From positions 62,001-126,000 of the forward strand of contig JAIYAR010000002.1 of the NCBI GenBank assembly GCA_027488985.1: a DNA stretch of 64,000 nucleotides, read 5' to 3'. Numbering within the stretch: the stretch's first letter is position 1; each line of letters begins with the position of its first letter. The notes beneath the pieces are model-generated. The model did no database searches. It worked only from the letters and a program-made list of their open reading frames with translations, and was not told where the DNA came from. The position numbers were made by a program, and so were the translations under genes. Shown here in pieces: positions 50,720 to 59,477 of this stretch. This stretch comes from Comamonadaceae bacterium. GTDB taxonomy: Bacteria > Pseudomonadota > Gammaproteobacteria > Burkholderiales > Burkholderiaceae_C.

Positions 50720-52486
50720 ATGAACATGGCAACGGCAGCGCCCGGTGCACCGGACGGTCCACGTCCCCCCTCGGGCCGCCCTGAGAAACTGCGTTTGGGC
50801 GATGTGCTGGTTCAGCAAAAGCTGATCTCGCAGGAGCAACTGCAACAGACCCTCGATCTGCAGCGCACCACCGGCAAAAAAGTGGGGCGCCTGCTGATAG
50901 AAACCGGCGTTATCACCGAGGAACTGCTGGCCAACGGCTTGGCGCGGCAGTTGCGCGTTCCATTTGTCAATCTCAAGACATTCCCCTTCCGGGCCGACGT
51001 CGTCAAGTTGTTGCCCGAAGCTGCGGCCCGTCGCTTCAAAGCCCTGGCCTTGGAAGACAAAGGCGATACGCTCTTGGTGGCATTGGCTGACCCGCTCGAT
51101 TTGGTCGCCTATGACGAACTGACCCGCCTGCTCAAGCGCAACATCAGTATTGCTGCGGTGCCCGAAAGTCAGTTGGCGCTGGCCTTTGACCGCCTGTACC
51201 GCCGTACTGAAGAAATCAGCGGTTTGGCGCGTGCCCTGGAAAAAGACCTGGGCGACGCGGTGGATTTCGGCGAGTTGACCGCCAGCGTGGGCCTGGAGGG
51301 TGCGCCGGTCGTCCGTTTGCTGCAGTCCCTGTTTGAAGACGCTACACAGGTCGGCGCATCGGATGTGCACATCGAACCCCAAGAGGGCTTCTTGCAGATC
51401 CGCGTGCGGGTGGACGGCGTGCTGCAAACCCAGACACAGGCCGACAAGCGCATCGGTGGTGCGCTGGCTCAGCGCCTCAAGCTGATGGCGGGGCTGGATA
51501 TCTCTGAAAAGCGTTTGCCGCAGGACGGTCGCTTCAGCGTGCGTTTGAAGGACAACACCATCGATGTGCGTTTGTCCACGCTGCCCACCACCTATGGCGA
51601 ATCGGCGGTGATGCGCCTTTTGAACCAAGGCGCCGGCATGCGCCGTTTGGACACTATCGGTATGCCGCCCGACATGCTCAAGCGCTTCCGCGAAGTGCTG
51701 ACCCGCTCCTCGGGCATGGTGCTGGTGACCGGACCGACCGGCTCCGGCAAGACCACCACGCTGTATGCCGCACTGGCAGAAATCAATGCGGCCGAGCTCA
51801 AGGTCATCACCGTGGAGGACCCGGTGGAGTACCGCCTCCCCGCCATCACCCAGGTGCAGGTCAACGACAAGATTGAGCTCACCTTTGCCCGCGTGTTGCG
51901 CGCCTGCTTGCGTCAGGACCCGGACGTGATTCTGGTCGGCGAAATGCGCGATGCCGAAACGGCGGAGATCGGCTTGCGTGCAGCAATTACCGGCCACCTG
52001 GTACTTTCCACCCTGCACACGCGGGACGCCATCAGTACCCCTTTCCGCTTGTTGGACATGGGCGTGCCGCCCTTTATGGTGGCGACTTCTTTGCAGGCGG
52101 TGATCGCCCAACGCCTGGTCCGGCTCATTTGCCAGGACTGCCTCGCACCGCACACGCCCACCCCGCAAGAGCAGTCGTGGTTGGAGGCCATGCTGGAGCC
52201 GGGTGACACGGTGGCGCCCAAGCGTGGCTTGGGCTGTTCTACCTGCAATGGCACTGGGTACTCCGGCCGGCAAGGGGTGTATGAATTGCTGGAGATGGAC
52301 GCTGCCCTCACCCACGCTGCATCGCACAGCGACCCGGCAGGTTTTTTGCGCACGGCGCGTGAGCGCATGAAGGGGCACACCATGGCCTTTCATGCCTTGC
52401 AGATGGTGCGTATGGGCAAGACTTCGCTGGCAGAGGCGCTGCGTATCGGCTTCGATGCCGATGACGACGAAGCCATGGTGGGCTGA
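50720..52486 (+). CDS. mshE: MSHA-type pilus extension ATPase (GspE/PilB family)
   Basis: 588 residues. N-terminal MshEN/GspE-N domain (about 25-140, LGDVLVQQKLISQEQLQQ; an expected c-di-GMP-binding region in this family). The secretion ATPase follows, with Walker A GPTGSGKTTTLY (about 338), an Asp-box/Walker B VILVGEMRDAETAEIG and a His box HLVLSTLHTRDA. A tetracysteine zinc site lies near the end (CQDC about 471; CSTCNGTG about 507). It drives assembly of the type IV pilus. AAGGAAT precedes the ATG. First gene of a run with mshG two bases later. Confidence 0.92.
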   Translation: MNMATAAPGAPDGPRPPSGRPEKLRLGDVLVQQKLISQEQLQQTLDLQRTTGKKVGRLLIETGVITEELLANGLARQLRVPFVNLKTFPFRADVVKLLPEAAARRFKALALEDKGDTLLVALADPLDLVAYDELTRLLKRNISIAAVPESQLALAFDRLYRRTEEISGLARALEKDLGDAVDFGELTASVGLEGAPVVRLLQSLFEDATQVGASDVHIEPQEGFLQIRVRVDGVLQTQTQADKRIGGALAQRLKLMAGLDISEKRLPQDGRFSVRLKDNTIDVRLSTLPTTYGESAVMRLLNQGAGMRRLDTIGMPPDMLKRFREVLTRSSGMVLVTGPTGSGKTTTLYAALAEINAAELKVITVEDPVEYRLPAITQVQVNDKIELTFARVLRACLRQDPDVILVGEMRDAETAEIGLRAAITGHLVLSTLHTRDAISTPFRLLDMGVPPFMVATSLQAVIAQRLVRLICQDCLAPHTPTPQEQSWLEAMLEPGDTVAPKRGLGCSTCNGTGYSGRQGVYELLEMDAALTHAASHSDPAGFLRTARERMKGHTMAFHALQMVRMGKTSLAEALRIGFDADDDEAMVG

Positions 52487-52488
52487 CC

Positions 52489-53727
52489 GTGGCGATCTAC
52501 GACTGGCGCGGGCGCAATAACCGGGGAGAGGCCGTCAGCGGCCAGCTCGATGCCATGACCGAGGGCGGAGTGGCGGATCAACTTCTCTCCATCGGTGTGG
52601 CACCGGTGCACATTGCTTTGGCCAAGGCTGCGGAGAGCAAAGAGAAGAAAGACCCGCTGGCCTTTCTGACACGCCGACCTGTAGATGTGGATGATTTGCT
52701 GATTTTCTCCCGGCAGATGTACACGCTCAACAAAGCGGGCGTGCCCATATTGCGGGCGTTTGCAGGACTAGAGGCGTCGGCCACCAAACCTGCGATGGTG
52801 GAACTGCTGAAGGACGTGCGGGCCAGCCTGGACCAGGGGCGCGAGCTCTCGGCTGCGCTGGCGCGCCACAGTGCGTTGTTCGGCAACTTTTATATCGCCA
52901 TGATCCGCGTCGGCGAGATGACGGGCCGCCTGACCGAGGTGTTCTTGCGCTTGAATGAACACATGGAGTTCGAGCGCGATGTACGCGAGCGCATCAAGCA
53001 GGCCATGCGCTACCCCAGTTTCGTGATGATGGCCATGGCAGCTGCCATCGTGATTCTGAACATCTTTGTGATTCCGGTGTTTGCCAAAGTGTTTGCCGGC
53101 TTCAACAGCGAGTTGCCACTCATCACCCGCGGCTTGCTCGGTTTCTCTAATTGGATGATCAATTGGTGGCCCATGCTGCTGGCCGTTGCGGCGGGCGCGG
53201 TCGTGGGCATCCGGGCGTACCTGCGAACGCCCACCGGGCGCTACCGCTGGGATGCCCGCAAGCTCAAGCTCCCTATCGTGGGTGACATCATTCTCAAGGC
53301 TACTTTGGCCCGCTTTGCCCGCAGCTTTGCGTTGTCCAGCCAGAGTGGTGTGCCGCTGGTGCAGGCCCTGACCGTGGTCGCGCAAACGGTCGATAACGCC
53401 TTCATCGGCGCCCGCATCGAGCAGATGCGCGACGGCATTGAACGGGGCGAAAGTATTTCGCGTTGTGCGGCGGCCACGGGCGTGTTCACGCCGGTAGTGC
53501 TGCAAATGATCAACGTTGGCGAAGAGACCGGCGAGCTCGACAACCTCTTGTTCGAGATTGCCGGCATGTACGAGCGGGAAACCGACTACAGCATCAAAGG
53601 GCTTTCCGCCGCCATCGAGCCGGTGCTGCTGGCAGTCATCGGTGTTCTCGTGTTGCTGCTGGCGCTCGGTGTATTTCTGCCTTTGTGGAACATGGGTCAA
53701 GCAGCCATGGGCAAGGGCGGGGGCTAG
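52489..53727 (+). CDS. mshG: MSHA pilus inner-membrane platform protein (GspF/PilC family)
   Basis: 412 residues with a GTG start two bases after the mshE stop. Two GspF domains: LLIFSRQMYTLNKAGVPILRAF (about 65) and LARFARSFALSSQSGVPLVQAL (about 275). Three membrane segments near 170-190, 220-240 and 375-400. The platform converts ATPase work into pilin extraction. Gene order mshE-mshG matches MSHA loci. Confidence 0.93.
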   Translation: MAIYDWRGRNNRGEAVSGQLDAMTEGGVADQLLSIGVAPVHIALAKAAESKEKKDPLAFLTRRPVDVDDLLIFSRQMYTLNKAGVPILRAFAGLEASATKPAMVELLKDVRASLDQGRELSAALARHSALFGNFYIAMIRVGEMTGRLTEVFLRLNEHMEFERDVRERIKQAMRYPSFVMMAMAAAIVILNIFVIPVFAKVFAGFNSELPLITRGLLGFSNWMINWWPMLLAVAAGAVVGIRAYLRTPTGRYRWDARKLKLPIVGDIILKATLARFARSFALSSQSGVPLVQALTVVAQTVDNAFIGARIEQMRDGIERGESISRCAAATGVFTPVVLQMINVGEETGELDNLLFEIAGMYERETDYSIKGLSAAIEPVLLAVIGVLVLLLALGVFLPLWNMGQAAMGKGGG

Positions 53728-53730
53728 CCG

Positions 53731-54252
53731 GTGGCAAGCGCCTACATCCCCGCTAGCCCACGTACGGTATGGAGCACTCGCTGGGTAGAGTGGGTGGTGC
53801 TGGCTTTGTGCGTCGCTGTAGTCATGGGCGTTTTGTGGCGCTACGGCCAGCAGGTGCGTGCCCAATCGGAGCGTGCTGCCGTGCAGAGTACTTTGGGTGC
53901 TTTGAGAACAGCTTTGGTACTTGACTATGTGCGCAGCATGATTCCTGTGCCCAACAAAAGCAAAACTGCTGCTGTCACGCCAGCGGCGCCACCCAACCCC
54001 TTTGATTTGTTGCAGCAGCCGGCAGCCAACTACGCTGGTGAAGTGCCGGCCGCTTTGTTGCAAGAAGTCGCGCCGGGCAGATGGGTGTTTGACAAGCGCT
54101 GCGGATGCGTGGGCTACAAGCCCCAAGACAACACTGCCTTGGAGACGCCGGCAGGCACCCAAGCCTTGTGGTTCTTGGTAGAGGCGACGGGCGCAGCACC
54201 CCAACTCAGGCCCATTCAGTCCTACGTGTGGGCTGGGCTGCCTTTGGAATGA
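53731..54252 (+). CDS. MshF-like pilus accessory protein
   Basis: 173 residues from a GTG three bases after mshG. One N-terminal transmembrane helix (about 17-39, VEWVVLALCVAVVMGVLWRYG) follows a short cytoplasmic tail, then a heptad-like RAQSERAAVQSTLGALRTALV stretch and a small periplasmic domain with a CGC pair. Size, topology and position between mshG and the pilin gene match MshF. Sequence similarity itself I cannot vouch for. Confidence 0.7.
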   Translation: MASAYIPASPRTVWSTRWVEWVVLALCVAVVMGVLWRYGQQVRAQSERAAVQSTLGALRTALVLDYVRSMIPVPNKSKTAAVTPAAPPNPFDLLQQPAANYAGEVPAALLQEVAPGRWVFDKRCGCVGYKPQDNTALETPAGTQALWFLVEATGAAPQLRPIQSYVWAGLPLE

Positions 54253-54286
54253 GGCTGCTCGGGTCTTGTCGCAACGGGCACAAATT

Positions 54287-54305
54287 TGTGAAAAGCTGTG
54301 AAAAG
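54287..54305. promoter_or_regulatory. Direct repeat upstream of the major pilin promoter
   Basis: TGTGAAAAG occurs at 54287-54295 and 54297-54305, a period of exactly ten bases (one helical turn). It lies about 25 bases before the proposed -35 box. A possible activator-binding site; no factor can be named. Confidence 0.4.
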
Positions 54306-54330
54306 ACTTGCACTTATTGCATAAACCTCA

Positions 54331-54359
54331 TGCACAAAATTACATCATTGGCCTAGAAT
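54331..54359 (+). promoter_or_regulatory. Candidate sigma-70 promoter of the major pilin gene
   Basis: TGCACA, 17 bases, TAGAAT: 4/6 and 5/6 matches to the -35 and -10 consensus at ideal spacing. It would start transcription near 54366, giving a leader of about 65 bases before the pilin ATG. Confidence 0.45.
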
Positions 54360-54431
54360 TACCCGCACAGTGGCACCAGAACGTTTCCTGCCATGTGCCA
54401 GACACTCCTATTTCCCTGAAAGGTGGACGAC

Positions 54432-54839
54432 ATGAAACAAGTACAACGCGGCTTTACATTGATTGAGTTGGTAATGGTGATCGTGATTTTGGGCATCCTG
54501 GCCGCCGTCGCGATTCCAAAGTTTGTGGATTTGTCGTCTGACGCGCGTGCGGCATCAGTGTCCGGCGTTGCGGGTGCTTTGTCTTCGGGTTCCGCAATCA
54601 ACTATGCGTCGTATTCCGCTAGGGGCCTTACTGGTACAGGTGTGGTTTCAGTGAATTCATGCGATGACGCAAAGGCTACTTTGCAAGGCTCGAATTTCCC
54701 AACAAGCGGTGGAACCTACTCTACCGGATTGACAGCTTTCAACAATACCGCTGGTACATCTAATGCTTGTGTGCTGACTTTGACTCCCACCAGCGGATCG
54801 ACGGTAACCGCCTCATTTACTGCGATCACAGTACGGTGA
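54432..54839 (+). CDS. mshA: Major type IV pilin, MshA-like
   Basis: 135 residues; ATG at 54432 with AAAGGTGG upstream. Type III leader [27 protein letters not shown]: the prepilin peptidase cuts after Gly7 and Glu5 of the mature protein is present. Mature length about 128. Two cysteines (NSCDDAK, SNACVLT) probably form the C-terminal disulfide loop. The body is rich in Ser/Thr/Gly. It is followed by hairpins and a terminator, so it is expressed as a single gene. The neighbouring PglL/Wzy-type ligase could glycosylate it (inference). MshB-type minor pilin is the alternative. Confidence 0.85.
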   Translation: MKQVQRGFTLIELVMVIVILGILAAVAIPKFVDLSSDARAASVSGVAGALSSGSAINYASYSARGLTGTGVVSVNSCDDAKATLQGSNFPTSGGTYSTGLTAFNNTAGTSNACVLTLTPTSGSTVTASFTAITVR

Positions 54840-54840
54840 T

Positions 54841-54909
54841 TTCATGTGGCGAGAGCCACGTGAAACTGAAGTCGAAGCCAGTGAAGGTAACTTCACTGGC
54901 TTTTTCTTT
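54841..54909 (+). terminator. Pilin mRNA 3' end: hairpin plus intrinsic terminator
   Basis: A 10-base stem TTCATGTGGC-GAGA-GCCACGTGAA (54841-54864) starts right after the stop. A perfect 10-base stem GCCAGTGAAG-GTAA-CTTCACTGGC (54877-54900) with TTTTTCTTT follows. The second is the terminator; the first may protect the message. Confidence 0.85.
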
Positions 54910-54921
54910 GGCTATCCGCTG

Positions 54922-57006
54922 CTAGTGCTTCAACATTCGATTCCGCCATTCCTTCGGCGCCAGCTCGAGTGCATCAGTTTGCGCGACAGACTCAGCCGGC
55001 CATCCTTGCGTCCACAAGCGGTAAGCTTGGACAGTTAGGGCTTCGTCCCGGGTTTCCAAGCCAATGGCCAAGGCAAAGCGAACGAGGTCATATTCAACCT
55101 TGCCGTTATCAAAATGGCGCTTGAGTTGCAATGCTGCTTGGTCGTCCTGCCCCGCCCGCCGTAGCAACAGGATGCCCAAGGCCCGGGTGCGCGGCGCATC
55201 GGGTTGCAAGGACCGGAGGGCGTCAAACGCAGCTTGGGCCTCTGCTGGCTTTTTCAGGCCAGAGTTGAGCAACACCCGATTGGCGTGCACATCAGGGATG
55301 TACGGGCGTGACGCTGCGACCGATTCCTGGGCCCAGAGGGCCGCTTCCAAATTGCCGGTTACCGCAAACTGGTCCGCCGCAATCGAGGTGAGTTTGCGGT
55401 AGTGCGGGTGAATGGCGACGCCTTCTTTCAGCAGGGCAAAAGCTTCTATTTGCAAGGCTTCCCGCTGTGCGGCAGGCATGTCCGGTTCGGACACCAGGCG
55501 ATTCAGCGTCTGAACACTGCGCACGATGCATTGTTCCGCGCGCATGCCCAGTACGCTGACCCACACACTGAACAGCAATGCGACCCCCCATACCGTTAGG
55601 GCAAGTTTCCAACTGCGCTGCGCCCAAGGCCTGCCGGGACGGGCCGTAGTCCAACCCACAATGGCCAGTGAGACGACCAGCATGGCGCCACTGCTGGCCA
55701 GTCGCCAAGGGAAACCGGCATTGCTCACCAGAAACAGGCCCAGCAAGCTACACAAGGCCATCGCTTGCAGCGCTGCTTGCTGCCCAGCATGGCCCCGAAC
55801 CGGGGAAAGCCAGACGCGCTGGGCGCTCAGAATCAGGTAGGCCAGAAGCACCGCCAAGGTGCCTCCACCTACCAGCAGGCCGTATTCCCCCAGCAGTTGC
55901 AAAAACTCGTTGTGGGCGTAGAAGTCGGTTTCCAGTGAGTTGTTCCAGCCTTGGTACAACGGAATGTGGACCTCCCAGGCACCCGCGCCCACACCGGTCC
56001 AAGGGTGCGCCATCATCATCCGTGCCGTGGATCGCCACATGCTGGCGCGCACCGAGAAAGAGCCGGTTGTGTACTCCGCTTTGCGGGCCACTGAGCCCGC
56101 ACGCAGCAGGCTGCGCTCCAGGGGGCTCACGGCGGGGCCCTCCGCCAGCAGGGTCCGGTTGGCAGTGGGCAGCGCGCCCAAGCCGAGCAAACCTGCCACC
56201 AGTACGGTGGCAACTGAGAGTTTGGAGCCCCTGCTCCAGCGCCGCACTACCAGCGCATGGCGGAAACGCCAAAGCCCGAATGCCACGATCGGCAACACCA
56301 ATCCCGCTGTCACCAGCGCGGAGCGGGTGCCGGTCATCATGAGCGCGACGATGTTGAAAGCCAGCGACAGCGCCATCAGCTGGCGCCAGAGGGGCGCCTT
56401 CAACTGCACCAACAGGTAGGCGGAAAGGGGCAGCGTGCAAATCAGGTATTCCGCGAAAAAATTGCGGTTGGCAAAGGTGGAGGCCGGCACTGCCACCTGT
56501 GGAAACCAATCCAGATCACCCCAAAACTGTGCCGCTGCCCACACGGATGCGCCTACCGCGCCGAGATGGATACCCCCGAGGAGCACGGGTAGGGTTTTCC
56601 GGTTCAGGATCTGTAAAGTGAGCCACAACAGCAGACCCAACAAGGCCCAGCGACACGCCTCCACACCTGCCAGATAGCTGTGGGACCAGGCCATGCTGCC
56701 CAAGGCGTACGCACTCAGTACCGCCGGAAACAGCAGCAAACCGTGCACCCGGATCGCGCCGGTCTCTTGGGTCTGCAGCTTGGAACACACGAACGCGAGG
56801 GCGGCACCAATCACCCCGAAGGCCAGGAGTGCTGACTTCAAGGTGTCCTGCAACACCCACTCCCCGGGAATGCCTGACATGGGCACCACTGCAAGGGTCA
56901 CTGCCAGGATCCAGGCGGCAGCCGGGGAGCTTGCATGCTCCCCGGCCCTCTCACCGCCGGAAAAGCGGCTGTTTTCATGCGACTGGGTGGCCGGTGTCTC
57001 AGGCAT
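54922..57006 (-). CDS. O-antigen ligase / PglL-type oligosaccharyltransferase with TPR-like tail
   Basis: 694 residues. About ten to twelve hydrophobic helices in the first 470 residues, with the Wzy_C-type periplasmic loop (HPWTGVGAGAWEVHIPLYQGW then FYAHNEFLQLLGEYGLLVG, about 340-385). The last 190 residues are soluble, with TPR-like helices (HANRVLLNSGLKKPAEAQAAFDALRSLQPDAPRTRALG). Such proteins transfer lipid-linked glycan to lipid A or, as PglL/TfpO, to pilin. The location, tail to tail with the major pilin gene inside the pilus locus, favours pilin O-glycosylation (inference). Opposite in strand to all msh genes around it. Confidence 0.83.
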   Translation of the reverse strand: MPETPATQSHENSRFSGGERAGEHASSPAAAWILAVTLAVVPMSGIPGEWVLQDTLKSALLAFGVIGAALAFVCSKLQTQETGAIRVHGLLLFPAVLSAYALGSMAWSHSYLAGVEACRWALLGLLLWLTLQILNRKTLPVLLGGIHLGAVGASVWAAAQFWGDLDWFPQVAVPASTFANRNFFAEYLICTLPLSAYLLVQLKAPLWRQLMALSLAFNIVALMMTGTRSALVTAGLVLPIVAFGLWRFRHALVVRRWSRGSKLSVATVLVAGLLGLGALPTANRTLLAEGPAVSPLERSLLRAGSVARKAEYTTGSFSVRASMWRSTARMMMAHPWTGVGAGAWEVHIPLYQGWNNSLETDFYAHNEFLQLLGEYGLLVGGGTLAVLLAYLILSAQRVWLSPVRGHAGQQAALQAMALCSLLGLFLVSNAGFPWRLASSGAMLVVSLAIVGWTTARPGRPWAQRSWKLALTVWGVALLFSVWVSVLGMRAEQCIVRSVQTLNRLVSEPDMPAAQREALQIEAFALLKEGVAIHPHYRKLTSIAADQFAVTGNLEAALWAQESVAASRPYIPDVHANRVLLNSGLKKPAEAQAAFDALRSLQPDAPRTRALGILLLRRAGQDDQAALQLKRHFDNGKVEYDLVRFALAIGLETRDEALTVQAYRLWTQGWPAESVAQTDALELAPKEWRNRMLKH

Positions 57007-57077
57007 AGTGCAGATAAGCTTTGCAGGTCAGCTGCCGAGGCAATACAGTCCGGCAGTTTGATGGTTAAATATGTCTC

Positions 57078-57120
57078 TAGCGCACATAAACATTGCGCGA
57101 GAAGCTCCTAAAAATATAGC
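57078..57120 (+). repeat. Dispersed 43-base repeat, copy upstream of mshC
   Basis: TAGCGCACATAAACAT then TGCGCGAGAAGCTCCTAA then AAATATAGC. Same length as, and gap-free to, the glycine-zipper gene copy. It forms the region between the ligase start and the mshC-like start and ends 16 bases before the ATG. Confidence 0.8.
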
Positions 57121-57135
57121 AACTGTAAACCATTG

Positions 57136-57657
57136 ATGTCACCAGAACCGACCGACACTCGTGTTGATTCGAGGCCGGCCGCCCACTGCCGGAGCGGTCA
57201 GGCCGGCTTTACGCTGGTGGAGTTGGTAATGGTGATAGTGTTGCTGGGAATTCTGGCGGTTTACGCGGTGCCACGTATGCTCAATTCCGGCGACTTCTAT
57301 GCCCGGGGTTTTCATGACCAGTCCATGGCCTACCTGCGATATGCCCAAAAAACGGCCATCGCGCAGCGTCGCACGGTTTGCGTGACTTTTAGTAGCAACA
57401 CCATCAATTTGCAGATCGCAAGTACTGCCGGTAGCAACACCTGCAGTACCGCATTGGCAGGCCCGGCGGGTGAAGCCGGACTCAGCGCCCGCAGTGGTGT
57501 GGCATTCAGCGGTACGCCCACCAGTTTCAACTTCGATGCACTCGGCCAGCCGGTGAACAGCGGCACCGGTGCTGTTGCTGCTACCCAGACCTTGCAGGTG
57601 GCTAACGTCAGCAGGTCCATCACCATCGAAGCGGTTACGGGGTATGTGCATGAATAG
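57136..57657 (+). CDS. mshC: Minor prepilin, MshC/GspH-like
   Basis: 173 residues; ATG at 57136. Long leader then QAG/FTLVELVMVIVLLGILAVYAVPRML, with processing after Gly and Glu5 present. GspH-like body with FHDQSMAYLRYAQKTAIAQRRTVCV. First of a tight run of minor pilin genes (mshC-D-O-P) that overlap or nearly touch. No ribosome site is obvious; the repeat copy sits where the leader would be. Confidence 0.85.
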   Translation: MSPEPTDTRVDSRPAAHCRSGQAGFTLVELVMVIVLLGILAVYAVPRMLNSGDFYARGFHDQSMAYLRYAQKTAIAQRRTVCVTFSSNTINLQIASTAGSNTCSTALAGPAGEAGLSARSGVAFSGTPTSFNFDALGQPVNSGTGAVAATQTLQVANVSRSITIEAVTGYVHE

Positions 57658-58087
57658 ACATCGCCACGATGCCGGTTTCACACTGATCGAGCTCATCATC
57701 TTCATCGTGGTGGTGAGTGCGGGGCTGGCAGGTATTCTTTCGGTGATGAACACCACCGTAAAGTCCAGCGCAGACCCTATGGTTCGCAAGCAGGCCATTG
57801 CGCTGGCCGAATCGGTGCTGGAAGAAGTGCTCCAAAAAGCCTATGCCGATCCGGACGACACGCCGGCGGTGGTGGAGGCCAATCGCTCGCTCTGGGACAA
57901 CGTGGACGACTACAACGGCAAGACCGAGGCTGACCTCGCGTTGCCCGCGGCAGTTTCGGAGTATTTGGTGCGTATTGCGGTGACTGATGGCAGCGCTGCG
58001 TTGGGTATCGCAGCCAGAAGAGTCTCAGTCATGGTGAGCAGGGGCCCAGAGTCCATTACCCTGACCGGTTACCGGACAAATTACTGA
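57650..58087 (+). CDS. mshD: Minor prepilin, MshD-like
   Basis: 145 residues. ATG at 57650 lies inside the end of mshC (8-base overlap); an ATG at 57644 is also possible. Leader NRHRHDAG/FTLIELIIFIVVVSAGLAGIL with Glu5, then MVRKQAIALAESVLEEVLQKAY, typical of GspI/MshD minor pilins. Confidence 0.83.
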   Translation: MNRHRHDAGFTLIELIIFIVVVSAGLAGILSVMNTTVKSSADPMVRKQAIALAESVLEEVLQKAYADPDDTPAVVEANRSLWDNVDDYNGKTEADLALPAAVSEYLVRIAVTDGSAALGIAARRVSVMVSRGPESITLTGYRTNY

Positions 58088-58089
58088 TC

Positions 58090-58983
58090 ATGGCACGCAC
58101 GCTCTTTGTCCCCCGGCAGCGCGGTTTCACTTTGGTGGAGCTGGTGATGGTGATCGTCATCCTCGGCATCGTGGGCGGTATGGTGGCGGTATTCATGCGG
58201 GCGCCGATCGAGGCCTACTTTGCCAGCGGACGCCGGGCGGCGTTGACAGACGTCGCAGACACCGCGGTGCGTCGCATGTCGCGAGACCTGCGAAAAGCCC
58301 TGCCAAATAGCATCAGGACGTCCACCGTCCATGGTTCTGACACCTGTCTGGAGTTCATTCCCACGCGCACGGGTGCGCGGTACCGCGAGCAAGACCGGGT
58401 GGCTAGTGATGGCAAAGGATTAGACTTTTCGACCCCGAACAACACATTCAACATGTTGGGTCGCAACGCCGACTGGAGTGCCGACCAGCAAATCAGAACC
58501 AATGACCTGATCGCCGTCTACAACCTGGGCATCACCGGCGCCAATGCCTACAACGGCGACAACGTGGCCCGCGTCAGCACATTGGCGGCAGATGCCAGCG
58601 GTGGTTCTGAAGAGACCACCATCACATTGGCGGCGGCCACGCAGTTTCCATTGGAGTCCGGTACCAAGCGTTTCCATGTGGTGCCGGTGGAGGAAAACGT
58701 GGTGGCCTATGTATGTACGGGCAACACTTTGCGGCGCTTTGCGACGCCGGGCCTCACTGCCGGAACAGCCCCTTTGTTTACCAGCAGTACGACCAGCTAT
58801 TGCGGTAGTGCTGCTCAGCTCGCCACCGCGCCGGTGATTGCCAACAACCTGTCGTCCTGCGCGTTTACCTACAACGGGAGCGATTTGCAGCGTAACGGGC
58901 TTGTGCAAATCTCCTTGGGGATCACCAGTGATGGTGAGTCAGTGAACTTGTTTCACCAGATTCATGTGAACAACACGCCATGA
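58090..58983 (+). CDS. mshO: Minor prepilin, MshO-like
   Basis: 297 residues; ATG two bases after mshD. Leader [31 protein letters not shown] with Glu5, then ADTAVRRMSRDLRKALPNSIR, like GspJ/PilW/MshO. Larger than other minor pilins as expected. Ends in a 4-base ATGA overlap with mshP. Confidence 0.85.
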   Translation: MARTLFVPRQRGFTLVELVMVIVILGIVGGMVAVFMRAPIEAYFASGRRAALTDVADTAVRRMSRDLRKALPNSIRTSTVHGSDTCLEFIPTRTGARYREQDRVASDGKGLDFSTPNNTFNMLGRNADWSADQQIRTNDLIAVYNLGITGANAYNGDNVARVSTLAADASGGSEETTITLAAATQFPLESGTKRFHVVPVEENVVAYVCTGNTLRRFATPGLTAGTAPLFTSSTTSYCGSAAQLATAPVIANNLSSCAFTYNGSDLQRNGLVQISLGITSDGESVNLFHQIHVNNTP

Positions 58984-59396
58984 GAGTCCCATTGAGCGTC
59001 CAACGCGGGTTTGCCGCCATTGCCGCCATTTTTCTGGTGGTGATCCTGGCCGCGCTGGGGGGATTCATGCTGACCTTTTCGAACACTCAGCAGCTGACCT
59101 CTGCGCAAGATCTGCAGGGCTCACGCGCCTACTGGGCTGCACGGGCCGGTTTAGGTTGGGGCGTGGCGAAGGTCATTGCGGACGCAACAGCATGCACAAG
59201 TAGTACCCCCGCGAACATGGGCGGTGCGCCCGCCAATGTGGAAGGTTTTTCAATCACCGTCACCTGTTTTGCCTCGTCGTATGTGGACGCTGGAAGCACG
59301 ATCAACATTCTCAGGATCGAAGCCAGAGCTTCGTCTGGCACAGCAGCGTCTGCAAATTATGTGGAACGTAGCGTCAGCAGCTACCTGGAGAAATAA
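58980..59396 (+). CDS. mshP: MshP-like pilus tip or assembly protein
   Basis: 138 residues, ATGA-coupled to mshO. N-terminus VQRG/FAAIAAIFLVVILAALGGFML resembles a class III leader, but position 5 after the glycine is Ile, not Glu. Loss of Glu5 is usual in MshP and GspK/PilX-type tip components. QQLTSAQDLQGSRAYWAARAGLGWG follows. Confidence 0.82.
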   Translation: MRVPLSVQRGFAAIAAIFLVVILAALGGFMLTFSNTQQLTSAQDLQGSRAYWAARAGLGWGVAKVIADATACTSSTPANMGGAPANVEGFSITVTCFASSYVDAGSTINILRIEARASSGTAASANYVERSVSSYLEK

Positions 59397-59477
59397 GCGC
59401 ATGGCTCAAGCCGACTCTTTTGCACAGAAATCAGCTTCCTGCGATCATGCTCAGAATGAACGATTGGGCTCATTGCC

